64,000 nt of DNA from an uncultured Allobosea sp. (GTDB lineage Bacteria; Pseudomonadota; Alphaproteobacteria; Rhizobiales; Beijerinckiaceae): assembly GCF_945956895.1 (NCBI RefSeq), contig NZ_CAMFJF010000001.1:124001-188000 (forward strand), in the 5' to 3' direction. The translations under genes were made by a program, and so were the position numbers. Below the pieces are notes generated by a model that saw only the letters and a program-made list of their open reading frames with translations, had not been told where the DNA came from and searched no databases. Positions 54,680-63,460 of the stretch are shown here, piece after piece; the first letter of the stretch is position 1; each line of letters begins with the position of its first letter.

Positions 54680-55115
54680 AGGGGTGATTCAGCTTTGTCG
54701 GCAGGGCTGGCGGAAGGCCAGAGCCGCCGCCCGTCGTCCTGTGGATGATTTGGTAAGGGTTCCTAACAAATTGCGCTCATTTACCAGCTGTTAAGCTCTG
54801 TGGTTAAGACTGCAGATCGAGGCTGCCGCGTGTCGCAGGGCCATTATCGCCCTGTTTCCCGAAGCAACCCTCCGCGAAAGGCGCTTTCGCGGCCGAGAAG
54901 TTCAGCGATCCGTGTCAAATTCGACTCACCTCGACAAGGATCGTTCACTTTCTCTGAGGAAGCGCTTGCGCTCGGGAATCACGGTTTGTTAACCAGTTTC
55001 CTCGTAGCGTGTCGCGTGGCGTTTCATTGGGCAAGTGCGTCGTCGTCCAGGGCCGAGTGGTCCGGGCGCAAGCAACGGTCAAACCTGCCCTGCGGGCGAA
55101 ATTGGGGACGTGGAC
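54680..55115. promoter_or_regulatory. fliI-ctrA divergent regulatory region
   Basis: This 436-base gap carries no gene. It holds a degenerate CtrA box TTTA-N7-TTAA (54780-54794), two GANTC sites (GACTC 54923-54927, GAATC 54976-54980) and a TTAACC half site (54989-54994). Caulobacter ctrA has a methylation-sensitive P1 promoter and a CtrA-autoregulated P2, so the layout fits such control. The exact -35/-10 elements were not resolved. Confidence 0.55.
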
Positions 55116-55817
55116 ATGCGGGTTCTGCTGATCGAGGACGATAGCGCGACCGCTCAAAGCATCGAGCTCATGCTCAAATCGGAGAGCTTCAACGTCTATA
55201 CGACGGATCTCGGCGAAGAGGGCGTCGATCTCGGCAAGCTCTACGACTACGATATCATCCTGCTCGACCTGAACCTCCCCGACATGTCGGGTTACGAGGT
55301 TCTGCGCTCACTTCGCGTCGCGAAGGTCAAGACGCCGATCCTGATCCTCTCCGGCCTCGCCGGCATCGAGGACAAGGTGAAGGGTCTGGGCTTCGGCGCC
55401 GACGACTATCTCACCAAGCCGTTCCACAAGGACGAGCTGGTCGCCCGCATCCATGCGATCGTGCGCCGCTCGAAGGGCCACGCCCAGTCGGTCATCACCA
55501 CCGGCGATCTGGTCGTCAATCTCGACACCAAGACGGTCGAGGTCGATGCCGCCCGCGTGCACCTGACCGGCAAGGAATACCAGATGCTGGAGCTGCTCTC
55601 GCTCCGCAAGGGCACGACGCTCACCAAGGAGATGTTCCTCAACCATCTCTATGGCGGCATGGACGAGCCCGAGCTCAAGATCATCGACGTCTTCATCTGC
55701 AAGCTGCGCAAGAAGCTCGCCAACGCGTCGGACGGCAAGAACTACATCGAGACCGTCTGGGGCCGCGGCTACGTCCTGCGCGAGCCGTCCGATGTCGACG
55801 AGCGCATTCCGGCCTGA
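55116..55817 (+). CDS. ctrA: cell-cycle master response regulator CtrA
   Basis: CtrA is an OmpR-type regulator controlling flagellar, division and methylation genes in alphaproteobacteria. The 233-residue protein starts [14 protein letters not shown], has phosphoacceptor Asp51 in [11 protein letters not shown] and the Lys of TKPFHKDEL. Its DNA-binding domain is almost identical to Caulobacter CtrA ([51 protein letters not shown]). GGGGACG precedes the ATG at 55116. A strong terminator follows. ChpT, which phosphorylates it, and SciP, which inhibits it, are encoded in the same window. Confidence 0.98.
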   Translation: MRVLLIEDDSATAQSIELMLKSESFNVYTTDLGEEGVDLGKLYDYDIILLDLNLPDMSGYEVLRSLRVAKVKTPILILSGLAGIEDKVKGLGFGADDYLTKPFHKDELVARIHAIVRRSKGHAQSVITTGDLVVNLDTKTVEVDAARVHLTGKEYQMLELLSLRKGTTLTKEMFLNHLYGGMDEPELKIIDVFICKLRKKLANASDGKNYIETVWGRGYVLREPSDVDERIPA

Positions 55818-55913
55818 CGCATTTCCGTCGCCTGCCCGTCATCGGGCGGTCATGAAGCGGCGGCATACCAGTTCTTGACCTGATCGTCGGATGTACACGA
55901 CAGGTCGACGGGG

Positions 55914-55938
55914 ACCCCGCCGAGAGGCGGGGTTTTTG
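55914..55938 (+). terminator. intrinsic terminator after ctrA
   Basis: Stem ACCCCGCC / GGCGGGGT around GAGA followed by TTTTTG, 97 bases downstream of the ctrA stop. The rest of the 310-base gap to cheR is mainly a family 2 repeat. Confidence 0.85.
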
Positions 55939-56000
55939 TTTGCGCGGTGCCCGTCGCGCGGGGCCACGAGCGAGGATTGCAGGCGGTCTACGCCGCCCGT

Positions 56001-56099
56001 CGTCATTGCGAGGAGCGAAGCGACGAAGCAATCCAGGGGGACTGGGCTGAATGCTCGAACCCAGTCCCCCTGGATTGCTTCGCCGCGCTCGCAATGACG
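56001..56099. repeat. intergenic palindromic repeat, family 2 (copy 4)
   Basis: Arms CGTCATTGCGAGGAG / CGCTCGCAATGACG with inner GCAATCCAGGGGGACTGGG / CCCAGTCCCCCTGGATTGC. It has no outer arms, unlike copies 2 and 3. It lies between convergent ctrA and cheR. Confidence 0.9.
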
Positions 56100-56127
56100 G
56101 GGCTGTTCCGTCAAGAAATCGGCTGCA

Positions 56128-57015
56128 TCAGCCGCGCATCCCGGCGGCAATGGCGGGGCGCGGCCGGAGGCCCGGCGCAGCGGAGGTGGCGAGGGCCGCC
56201 GCCATCGACGCGTGCCGATAGAGGCCGCGATGCTGCGGGTCGCAAACGAGCTTCGTCGCCAGCCCCAGCACGGTCTCCGCGGCGCCGAGCAGGAAGGCAC
56301 CGTCCGGCACCAGCCGCGGCGCCAGCAGCTCCAGCACCTTCATCTTGGTCGGCACGTCGAAATAGATCAGGACGTTGCGGCAGAAGATCACGTCGAACCG
56401 GCCGAACGGGTCGTTGCGCTCCAGCAGGTTATGCTGCCTGAACTCGACCATCGAGCGGATGCGCTGCGAGACCTGCCATTTGTCGCCGACCTGCTGGAAA
56501 TGCTTGAGCAGCATCTGAATGGGCAGGCCGCGCTGGATCTCGAACTGGCTGTAGATGCCGGTGCGGGCCTTTTCCAGAATCTCGGCGGAGATGTCGGTTC
56601 CGAGAATCTCGATCTTCCAGCCGGCAAGACGGTCGCCGAGCTCGTCGATCAGCATGGCCAGCGAATAGGCTTCCTGGCCGCTGGAGACGGCCGCGCACCA
56701 GATGCGCAGCGAGCGGGTGGCGGCGTTGGCGGCGAGGCGCGCGGGCAGGATGACGTCCCGGAACAGGTTGAACGGCGTCTGATCGCGGAAGAACAGCGTC
56801 TCATTGGTGGTCATGGCGTCGACCACCGCGCTTTCGAGGTCGGGATCGCGACCGAGCCTGAGCTGGCGGACGAGCGCCTCGATATCGACGACGCTCCGCC
56901 GACGGCAGAGGATGCCGAGACGGCTCTCGGCGAGGTAGCGCTTGTCCGCCGTCAGCGACAGGCCGGAGCGCTGCTGCAGCAGGAGGCGCAGGAAGGCGAA
57001 ATCGGCTTCGGTCAT
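56128..57015 (-). CDS. cheR: chemotaxis protein methyltransferase CheR
   Basis: CheR methylates glutamates of chemoreceptors with SAM. The 295-residue protein has the N-terminal helical domain (FAFLRLLLQQRSGLSL, MTTNETLFFRD) and the SAM-binding domain (LRIWCAAVSSGQEAYSLAMLI, ILGTDISAEILEKARTGIYS, FDVIFCRNVLIYFD). A short Ala/Pro-rich tail without a pentapeptide-binding insertion ends it. The ATG overlaps the cheB stop by four bases. It is the last gene of the cheA-cheW-cheY-cheB-cheR operon. Confidence 0.96.
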   Translation of the reverse strand: MTEADFAFLRLLLQQRSGLSLTADKRYLAESRLGILCRRRSVVDIEALVRQLRLGRDPDLESAVVDAMTTNETLFFRDQTPFNLFRDVILPARLAANAATRSLRIWCAAVSSGQEAYSLAMLIDELGDRLAGWKIEILGTDISAEILEKARTGIYSQFEIQRGLPIQMLLKHFQQVGDKWQVSQRIRSMVEFRQHNLLERNDPFGRFDVIFCRNVLIYFDVPTKMKVLELLAPRLVPDGAFLLGAAETVLGLATKLVCDPQHRGLYRHASMAAALATSAAPGLRPRPAIAAGMRG

Positions 57016-58142
57016 ACCGGCTGCACTCCGCGGACGAGGCAGCGGATCGAGGCGCCGATCTCGTCGAGCGCGATCACCTTGCTGGCATGGCGGGCGCGGA
57101 CGACCGAGCCGGGCATGCCCCAGATCGTGCTGCTCGGCTCGTCCTGGGCGATGACGGCGGCGCCGGCCTTGCGCAGGGCGCCAGCGCCATCCGTGCCGTC
57201 GCTGCCCATGCCGGTGAGGACGAGACCGAGTGCGGCCGGGCCGAGATGGCGGGCCGCGTCGCTGAAGAGCACGTCGACAGCCGGCCGGCAGAAATTGACG
57301 GGCGGTTCGTCGCCGATGCGCGCGACGATATGGCCGAGCCGGCGGTCGATGCCGAGATGGCGCCCGCCCGGCGCGATATAGACGGTGCCGCGCATCAGGC
57401 GCTCGCCGTCGAAGGGCTCGCGGGCGGGGACGCCGATATGGCTGGAAACCTGCTCGGCGAAGGAGGCGGTGAAGAGCGGCGGCATATGCTGGACGACGAC
57501 CGTCGTCAGGTCATTGAGACCCTCGCCGATGTCGAACAGCACCTTGGCGACGGCGCGGGGGCCGCCGGTCGAGGCGCCGATCACGAGATAGCGCGGCATC
57601 ACCGAGACGAGCGGGCGCAGGTTGACCGGCCCGGCATGGGGCAGGTCGGTGTCGGTCTCTGGCGGCAGCGAGCCGGGCTTGACCGGCGTCTGGACGATGT
57701 TGCCGAGCTTGAGCAGGAATTCGCTGCGGAAATCGAGCGAGAGCGTCATGCCGCTGCGGCTGTCCGGCTTGGAGACCACGTCCATCGCGCCTCGGGTCAT
57801 GCATTCCAGCGCGATGCGGGTGTTGCGCTCGTTCAGCGTCGCCGCGAGCAGGACGCCGGTATGAGGGCTTTCCCTGAGGATCTGGGGCAGGGCGGCTGCG
57901 CCGTCGACGCCGGGCATGTCGAGGTCGAGCACCATCACGTCGGGCTTGAAGCGGGTGGCATGGGCGACCGCGGTTTCGCCGTCGCCAGCGACCGCGACGA
58001 CATGGAAATTGCCGGCCTCGCCCAGCCAGCGCGCGAAGAGCCCGCGCACGACGACGGAATCGTCGACGATCACCACGGTCTTGTGCCGCGATGCGGGGGC
58101 TGCAGAATTCGCGCGCGGAGACAACATGGGGATGTTTCTCAC
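57012..58142 (-). CDS. cheB: chemotaxis response regulator methylesterase CheB
   Basis: CheB removes methyl groups from receptors when phosphorylated. The 376-residue protein has a receiver (about 20-140; VVIVDDSVVVRGLF, VMVLDLDMPGVDG with phosphoacceptor Asp, VSKPDS) and a methylesterase domain (about 185-372). The catalytic Ser is in IGASTGGP, His in VQHMPP and Asp in GMGSDGTDG. A second in-frame ATG five codons later (MLSPRAN) is an equally possible start. Coupled to cheR by ATGA overlap. Confidence 0.95.
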   Translation of the reverse strand: MRNIPMLSPRANSAAPASRHKTVVIVDDSVVVRGLFARWLGEAGNFHVVAVAGDGETAVAHATRFKPDVMVLDLDMPGVDGAAALPQILRESPHTGVLLAATLNERNTRIALECMTRGAMDVVSKPDSRSGMTLSLDFRSEFLLKLGNIVQTPVKPGSLPPETDTDLPHAGPVNLRPLVSVMPRYLVIGASTGGPRAVAKVLFDIGEGLNDLTTVVVQHMPPLFTASFAEQVSSHIGVPAREPFDGERLMRGTVYIAPGGRHLGIDRRLGHIVARIGDEPPVNFCRPAVDVLFSDAARHLGPAALGLVLTGMGSDGTDGAGALRKAGAAVIAQDEPSSTIWGMPGSVVRARHASKVIALDEIGASIRCLVRGVQPV

Positions 58143-58216
58143 TGAGCCGGCGGTATCGACGAAGACATGTCAGGCAGGAAGAGCCGGATGCGCGAGCGCA
58201 TCGCAGGCGTTCCGGC

Positions 58217-58582
58217 TCAGAGTAATCCGACCTGATGGAATTTCGAAGCCACGATCTCCTTGTCGAAGGGCTTCATGATGTACTCGTCCGCCCCGGCATG
58301 CATGGCCCGCGCGATATGGGCGATGTCGTTCTCGGTGGTGCAGAAGACCACCTTGGGGCGCTTGCCGCCCGGCATCTGGCGCAACGTGCGCAGGAACTCG
58401 TAGCCGTCCATGATCGGCATGTTCCAGTCGAGCAGGACGGCGTCCGGCATTTCGCCCTTGCAGGCGTCGATGGCGCGCGCGCCGTCCTCGGCTTCGGCGA
58501 TACGGAACTGCAACCCTTCGAGAATGCGGCGGGCCACCTTGCGGATCACCGCTGAGTCGTCGACGACGAGACAGTATTTCAT
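58217..58582 (-). CDS. cheY: chemotaxis response regulator CheY-type
   Basis: A 121-residue stand-alone receiver with Asp8-Asp9, phosphoacceptor Asp52 (LLDWNMPIMDGYEFL), Thr in FCTTEND and Lys104 in MKPFDKE, all residues needed for phosphorylation and switching. It should carry the signal from CheA to the motor switch. In alphaproteobacteria with several CheYs it may instead act as a phosphate sink. GGAGCC precedes the ATG at 58582; the longer frame reads back into cheW. Between cheW and cheB. Confidence 0.93.
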   Translation of the reverse strand: MKYCLVVDDSAVIRKVARRILEGLQFRIAEAEDGARAIDACKGEMPDAVLLDWNMPIMDGYEFLRTLRQMPGGKRPKVVFCTTENDIAHIARAMHAGADEYIMKPFDKEIVASKFHQVGLL

Positions 58583-58613
58583 GACTTTTGGCTCCAGAAC
58601 TGGGGCGCCGCCA

Positions 58614-59117
58614 TCAGGCTGCGCTGCGAAGGTCGAGATCGAGAACGGCATCGAGGTCGAGAACCACGAGAAGTTCGTCGGCGAGGCGATGAATGCCGGT
58701 CGCCAATGCCGCCCAGACGCGATCGAGATGAACCGGGAGCGGTTCGAGGGTCGAGCGGTCGAGCCTGATGACCTCACCGACGGCGTCGACGATGAGCGCA
58801 TAGGCCTCGCCATCGTGGTCGATGCCGATCGCCGTGAGCTCGTGGCGGCCCTGGCTGTCGAGCTTGAGCTCGACCGGGCGCCCCAGCCGCTTGCGCAGGC
58901 AGACCGCGGTGACGATGCGGCCGCGCAGGTTGATCAGCCCGACGATCTCGTCGGGCGCGCGTGGCACGATGGTGATGCGGTTGGCGATGAAGACGTCCTG
59001 AACACGGCTGATCGGCAGGCCGAGGAGCTGCTCGCCGACACGGATCGTCACATAGTCCAGCGAGTCGCCGAAGCCGGTTGCCGCAGGCTCGGGGATGTGG
59101 GGTTCGTTCGCCATCAT
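58614..59117 (-). CDS. cheW: chemotaxis adaptor protein CheW
   Basis: CheW couples receptors to CheA. The 167-residue protein is a single CheW beta-barrel domain from about residue 20: YVTIRVGEQLLGLPISRVQDVF, APDEIVGLINLRGRIVTAVCLRKRLG and ALIVDAVGEVIRLDRSTLEPLP. It starts with ATGATG; the first ATG overlaps the cheA stop by four bases. It is followed by cheY after 31 bases. Confidence 0.95.
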   Translation of the reverse strand: MMANEPHIPEPAATGFGDSLDYVTIRVGEQLLGLPISRVQDVFIANRITIVPRAPDEIVGLINLRGRIVTAVCLRKRLGRPVELKLDSQGRHELTAIGIDHDGEAYALIVDAVGEVIRLDRSTLEPLPVHLDRVWAALATGIHRLADELLVVLDLDAVLDLDLRSAA

Positions 59118-61738
59118 GCCGCATGCCTCAGGTCGGCGCCGGCCGTGTTGAGTTCGCTCAGCAGGGCACGGCGGTCGAATTTCGCGACGACGTCGTCGAG
59201 GCCGGCCTGAACCGCGCGCATGTGCAGGTCGGGCGTAGCGCAGGTGGTGAGGCCGAGGATGCGCAGGCGCTCGCCCTTGGCCCGCTCGCGCAGCAGTGCG
59301 GCAAAGGCGAAGGCGGCCTCGCTGTCGCGGTCGAGATCGAGCAGTGCGAGCATGATCGACTCGCCGGCCGAGGCGAGTCCGGCTTCCTTGAAATCCGACA
59401 ATGTCGCGATGATCCGGCCCGAGGCCTTGAGGACCGGGCTCAGCATGTCGCGCAGGAAGTCGGAAGGCTCGACCAACAGGATCCGGCCGGGGAGTTCGGC
59501 GCCGCGCGCGACACCGAACCAGCCGGGCTCGTTCAGCGGCAGGTAGTGGGCGAGGTCGAGCACGTCGGTGGCGCGGCCGCGGATCATGGCGGAGCCGATG
59601 ATGCCGCGCTCCTCCGCCGCTGCCATCTCCAGCTCGAACGTGTCCTCGACGATGTCGACGATCGCCTCGACGGCGAGCGCGGCGGTGAGATCGCCGTTCG
59701 AGACGATGACCAGCGGCTGGATGCCCTGGTCGCGCAATTGCGTATCCGCCACCGGCGTCACCGGAACGAGGCGCCCGCGGTAATGCAGCAGCGTGCGGCT
59801 GCCGCTGCGCTGGAACTCGCCGGCCTCGATCTCCTCCAGCCGTGTCACGAGGGAGAGCGGCAAGGCCTGGAGGCTGCCGGTACCGGCCCGGAAGACGAGC
59901 ATCGTCGTGCGCTCGCCGCGATGCACCTGGGCAGCCGCCTCGCGTGGCTCCTCCTCGACATCGTCGGAGATCGCCGCCCCGACCAGGCGCGCGACGCCGT
60001 TGGGATCGACGATGAGCACGACGGTGCCGTCCCCCAGGATCGTGTTGCCCGAGAAGAGCGGGATGTGGCGCAGCTTGCTCGACATCGGCTTCACCACGAT
60101 TTCCTCGGTGTGGAAGACGCTGTCGACGAGGATACCGAATTGCCGCTCGCCGATCTGGGTGACGACGATGAAGCCTTCGCCATCCGCGCGCCCGGCATGC
60201 TGCGTGCCGGCGGAGGCCATCAGGCCCGGCAGCGACACGATCGGCAGCAGGCGCCCGCGCAGCCGCAGGACCGGGGCGCCGTTGATCTCCTCGATGCGGT
60301 TGTCGTCGCCGGCCTTGGCCCGGACCAGCTCGCGCACCGCGATCTGGGGGATGGCGTAGCGATCCTCACCGGCGACCACGATCAATGCGGAGATGATGGC
60401 GAGCGTGAGCGGGATCTTGATGGTGATGGTGGTGCCCAGGCCCGGGCGACTGGCGACATCGACGGTGCCGCCGATCGAATCGACATTCGCCTTGACGACA
60501 TCCATGCCGACGCCGCGGCCCGAGACCGCGGTCACGCTGTCGGCGGTGGAGAAGCCGGGATGGAAGATGAAGCGGCCGATCTGGCCGTCGCTCAACCGTT
60601 CGAGCTCCGCCTCGCTGGCGAGCCCATTGGCGATGGCCTTGCCGCGGATGCGCTCGATGTCGAGGCCGCGTCCGTCATCGGCGATCGAAATGGTGACCGA
60701 GCCGCCCTCGTGATAGGCGGCGAGCCGGATTGTGCCGTGCTCGGGCTTGCCCGCCTCGCGGCGATCCGCCGGCAATTCGATCGCATGGTCGGCGCAGTTG
60801 CGGACCATATGGATCAGCGGGTCCTTGATCAGGTCGAGGATCTGGCGGTCGAGCTCGGTCTCGGCGCCTTCCGTCACCAGCTCGATGCGCTTGCCCAGTT
60901 CGGCGCTGAGGTCGCGCACGATACGCGGCAGCTTCGACCAGGCATTGCCGATCGGCTGCATGCGCGTCTTCATCACGCCGTCCTGCAATTCGGCGGTGAT
61001 GAGCGACAGGCGCTGGAGCGGGGCCTTGAGCCCGGCATCCTCCTGGCGCCTGGCGACCTCGAGGAGCTGGTTGCGGGTCAGGACGAGCTCCGAGACCATC
61101 GTCATCAGATGCTCGATCGTATCGACATTGACGCGCAGTGTGGCCGGAGCGCTGCTGCGTGCAGGGCTGTGCGTATCCTCGACCGGTGCGGGGGCTTCCG
61201 CGCCTTCGATCCGGCCGTTGCGCCCGCGCTGCGGACCCGGTGCGCTGCGGAAGACGATGTCCTCGACGCTCGTCTCGGGCGCTGTCTGGCCGTGGCGGGC
61301 GAGGTAGGCGGCAACCGGGTCGAGCGAAATGTCCGCCGGAGGCTGCTGCTTGAGCTCCCCCTTGGCGCGATCGGCCAGGGCCAGAAGCTCGCCGATCAGC
61401 GTCTCGTCGTTGCCCTCGGGTTCTTGGCCCTTCTCCGCGAGCTCGGCGAGGATGTCCTTGATCCGGTCGATGGTCTCGAGGATCGCGGTCACCGCGGTGG
61501 GCTTGACGGTGGCGCCGTCGCGGAACTGCCCGATCACCGACTCGGCGGCATGAGTCAGCGCTTCCAGCCGGGGCAGGCCGATGAAGCCGCAGGTGCCCTT
61601 GACCGTGTGGACCAGCCGAAAAATGTTCCGCAGGATGTCACGGTCGTTGGGGGCCTGCTCAAAGCGGACGAGTTCCCGATCGACCGTGTCGAGATTCTCG
61701 CCGGTCTCCGTCAGGAACTCTTGCAGCAGCTCGTCCAT
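59114..61738 (-). CDS. cheA: chemotaxis histidine kinase CheA, hybrid form with C-terminal receiver-like domain
   Basis: CheA autophosphorylates in response to receptors and passes phosphate to CheY and CheB. The 874-residue protein has Hpt (His44 in RLVHTVKGTCG), dimerisation (about 200-265), and HATPase with N-box HMVRNCADHAIE, DDGRGLD and GRGVGMDVVKANV. A CheW-like regulatory domain (about 445-590), a second CheW-like segment (about 600-730) and a receiver-like end (about 745-870; ILLVEPSDFLRDML, ALLDLDRDSE, VAKFDRR) follow. The receiver lacks the usual acidic pair. It is the first gene of the operon; chpT lies 109 bases upstream. Confidence 0.95.
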   Translation of the reverse strand: MDELLQEFLTETGENLDTVDRELVRFEQAPNDRDILRNIFRLVHTVKGTCGFIGLPRLEALTHAAESVIGQFRDGATVKPTAVTAILETIDRIKDILAELAEKGQEPEGNDETLIGELLALADRAKGELKQQPPADISLDPVAAYLARHGQTAPETSVEDIVFRSAPGPQRGRNGRIEGAEAPAPVEDTHSPARSSAPATLRVNVDTIEHLMTMVSELVLTRNQLLEVARRQEDAGLKAPLQRLSLITAELQDGVMKTRMQPIGNAWSKLPRIVRDLSAELGKRIELVTEGAETELDRQILDLIKDPLIHMVRNCADHAIELPADRREAGKPEHGTIRLAAYHEGGSVTISIADDGRGLDIERIRGKAIANGLASEAELERLSDGQIGRFIFHPGFSTADSVTAVSGRGVGMDVVKANVDSIGGTVDVASRPGLGTTITIKIPLTLAIISALIVVAGEDRYAIPQIAVRELVRAKAGDDNRIEEINGAPVLRLRGRLLPIVSLPGLMASAGTQHAGRADGEGFIVVTQIGERQFGILVDSVFHTEEIVVKPMSSKLRHIPLFSGNTILGDGTVVLIVDPNGVARLVGAAISDDVEEEPREAAAQVHRGERTTMLVFRAGTGSLQALPLSLVTRLEEIEAGEFQRSGSRTLLHYRGRLVPVTPVADTQLRDQGIQPLVIVSNGDLTAALAVEAIVDIVEDTFELEMAAAEERGIIGSAMIRGRATDVLDLAHYLPLNEPGWFGVARGAELPGRILLVEPSDFLRDMLSPVLKASGRIIATLSDFKEAGLASAGESIMLALLDLDRDSEAAFAFAALLRERAKGERLRILGLTTCATPDLHMRAVQAGLDDVVAKFDRRALLSELNTAGADLRHAA

Positions 61739-61847
61739 GCAGGAACTTCACTCAACGCGGAACGCTGCAGGAACTAAAGCAGGAGAACGGTTTATGATCG
61801 GTTGAGATCGTGCCTCGACCGGTAACGACCGTTCAAGCCGGCTTCGT

Positions 61848-62489
61848 TCAGGCCGCCTTGGCGGCCTTGATCGTCACCGTGTCGCCCTCGATGGCGAAGG
61901 TGATGCCCATTTCGGCGGCGCGGGCGACCATGCCGGCATAGAGTGGCTGGACGGCATGGGCGTCGATCGTGCCGGTCTCCGAACGGCCGGCCAGGAGCTC
62001 TTCGACATGGGCCGGGATGCGGGCATGCGAGCCGGTCGCGGTGATCTCGAAGGTGCCCTGCTCGCCCTCGACGGTGGCGCGCGAGACGAGCTTGCCGCCG
62101 CGCGGCACGGCCTGCGTCGCCAGCACCAGCAGGTTGAGCAGCAGCTTGACCTGGTTCTTCGGCAGCAACGCGCGCGGCGCCTCCCAGTCGAGCGAGAGCT
62201 TCTCGTCGTTGAGGAAGCCGTTGGCGACATTGCCGGCATCGCCGAGATCGATCATTGCGCCCGCTGAACCCGCCGCGCCAAAGGCGAGGCGTGCGAATTG
62301 CAGGCGGGCGGAGGCGGCCCGCGCGCTCTTCTTGATCAGTTCCAGCGCGAAGTCGCGCATCGAGGGATCGTCTTCCTCCAGAACTTCAAGAGCGTTGACA
62401 ATCGCGCCGACCGGGCTGATCACGTCATGACAGACGCGGCTGCACAGAAGCGCAGCCAGATCGAGCGGCTCGAGCGAGATGTCGGTCAT
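61848..62489 (-). CDS. chpT: histidine phosphotransferase ChpT
   Basis: ChpT transfers phosphate from the hybrid kinase CckA to CtrA and CpdR. The 213-residue protein has the dimeric histidine-kinase-like fold: phosphorylated His21 in LCSRVCHDVISPVGAIVNALEVL, helices IKKSARAASARLQFARLAFG, and a degenerate ATPase-like domain (PKNQVKLLLNLLVLATQAVPRGG) without nucleotide-binding boxes. It precedes the che operon on the same strand. With ctrA and sciP nearby it completes a local CtrA control set; cckA is not in the window. Confidence 0.95.
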   Translation of the reverse strand: MTDISLEPLDLAALLCSRVCHDVISPVGAIVNALEVLEEDDPSMRDFALELIKKSARAASARLQFARLAFGAAGSAGAMIDLGDAGNVANGFLNDEKLSLDWEAPRALLPKNQVKLLLNLLVLATQAVPRGGKLVSRATVEGEQGTFEITATGSHARIPAHVEELLAGRSETGTIDAHAVQPLYAGMVARAAEMGITFAIEGDTVTIKAAKAA

Positions 62490-62614
62490 GGGGGCGAGGT
62501 CCTGGAAACGGGGAGGCGCCGGATTGGGGCGCCGTTATCGCTTGATATGCTGCTATCTTGGTTTTCATGTGGTTAATCGCCATATGAGGGCGGTTATGAG
62601 AAGGATGGGCCGCG

Positions 62615-63448
62615 ATGATCGGCCATGACGATCCCCGCCTGCGTGATCGCGACGGGCTGGGGCGCAAGCTTGCGGAAGCCGCTGGGTTGAGTGCTGCCGT
62701 CCTGCTGGCCAAGCGGGCGGCGCGCGATGTCCGGCTGAAGAGCGACGGTTCGCCGGTCTGCTCCGCCGATCTTGCGGCCGACCACGCCGCCAAGGCGGCG
62801 CTGGCGCGTTTGCTGCCCGGCTTTCCGATCGTCAGCGAGGAGACGGCGCAGAACGCGGCGCCCGGCGCCATCTTCATCCTGCTCGATCCACTCGACGGCA
62901 CGCGCGAATTCCTCGCCGGCGGCGACAGCTATTGCGTCGCGATCGCCGTCGTACGCGATGGGCGGCCGATCGCGGGGGCCATCGCAGCCCCGGCGCTGGG
63001 GCGGCTCTGGTTCTCCGGCGCGCACGCCTATGTGCAGGATTTCGGCCCTGACGGCATCCTTCTGGGCGAGGCCAGGCGCACGAGCGTGCGCACTGTCCCG
63101 GGCGAGGGGCCGGTCGCGCTGGTCAGCCGCTTCCATGGCGACGGCCGCAGCGACGACATCGCGGCTTCGATGTGCTGCAGCAAGGGCATCCCCATGTCAT
63201 CGGCGGTGAAGTTCGGGATGATCGCTTCGGGCGAGGCCGATATCCATGTTCGCTGCGGCCAGACGATGGAATGGGATATCGCGGCGGGCGACGCCATCCT
63301 TTCGGCGGCGGGCGGGATCGTGTTGACGCTGGACGGCACCTTGCCCGACTACGGCCGCAGCGAGCGTCAATTCCGCAACCCGCCGTTCGTGGCGGCGTCG
63401 AGCGAAGCACTGGCACGCCAGGCCATCGCCGGAGATTGCGGCGGCTGA
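62615..63448 (+). CDS. inositol monophosphatase-family phosphatase, CysQ-like
   Basis: The 277-residue protein has the Li-sensitive phosphatase signature. Metal ligands are in VSEET and LDPLDGTREFLAGGDSYCVAIAV, and EWDIAAGDAILSAAGG lies at the C-terminal side. The wording DPLDGTREF is closest to CysQ (3'(2'),5'-bisphosphate nucleotidase), which recycles PAP from sulfate assimilation. Histidinol-phosphatase or inositol phosphatase activities are alternatives. AAGGA lies ten bases before the ATG. It is divergent from chpT. Confidence 0.85.
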   Translation: MIGHDDPRLRDRDGLGRKLAEAAGLSAAVLLAKRAARDVRLKSDGSPVCSADLAADHAAKAALARLLPGFPIVSEETAQNAAPGAIFILLDPLDGTREFLAGGDSYCVAIAVVRDGRPIAGAIAAPALGRLWFSGAHAYVQDFGPDGILLGEARRTSVRTVPGEGPVALVSRFHGDGRSDDIAASMCCSKGIPMSSAVKFGMIASGEADIHVRCGQTMEWDIAAGDAILSAAGGIVLTLDGTLPDYGRSERQFRNPPFVAASSEALARQAIAGDCGG

Positions 63449-63460
63449 GCTTCCGCCCTT

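Noticed and set aside
54791-54810. Second CtrA box from the two TTAA motifs before ctrA
   Set aside because: The TTAA elements are nine bases apart instead of seven, so they do not fit the consensus.
59078-61777. 899-codon open frame antisense to cheA
   Set aside because: Shadow of cheA; composition dominated by Asp, Gly, Arg and His with no motif.
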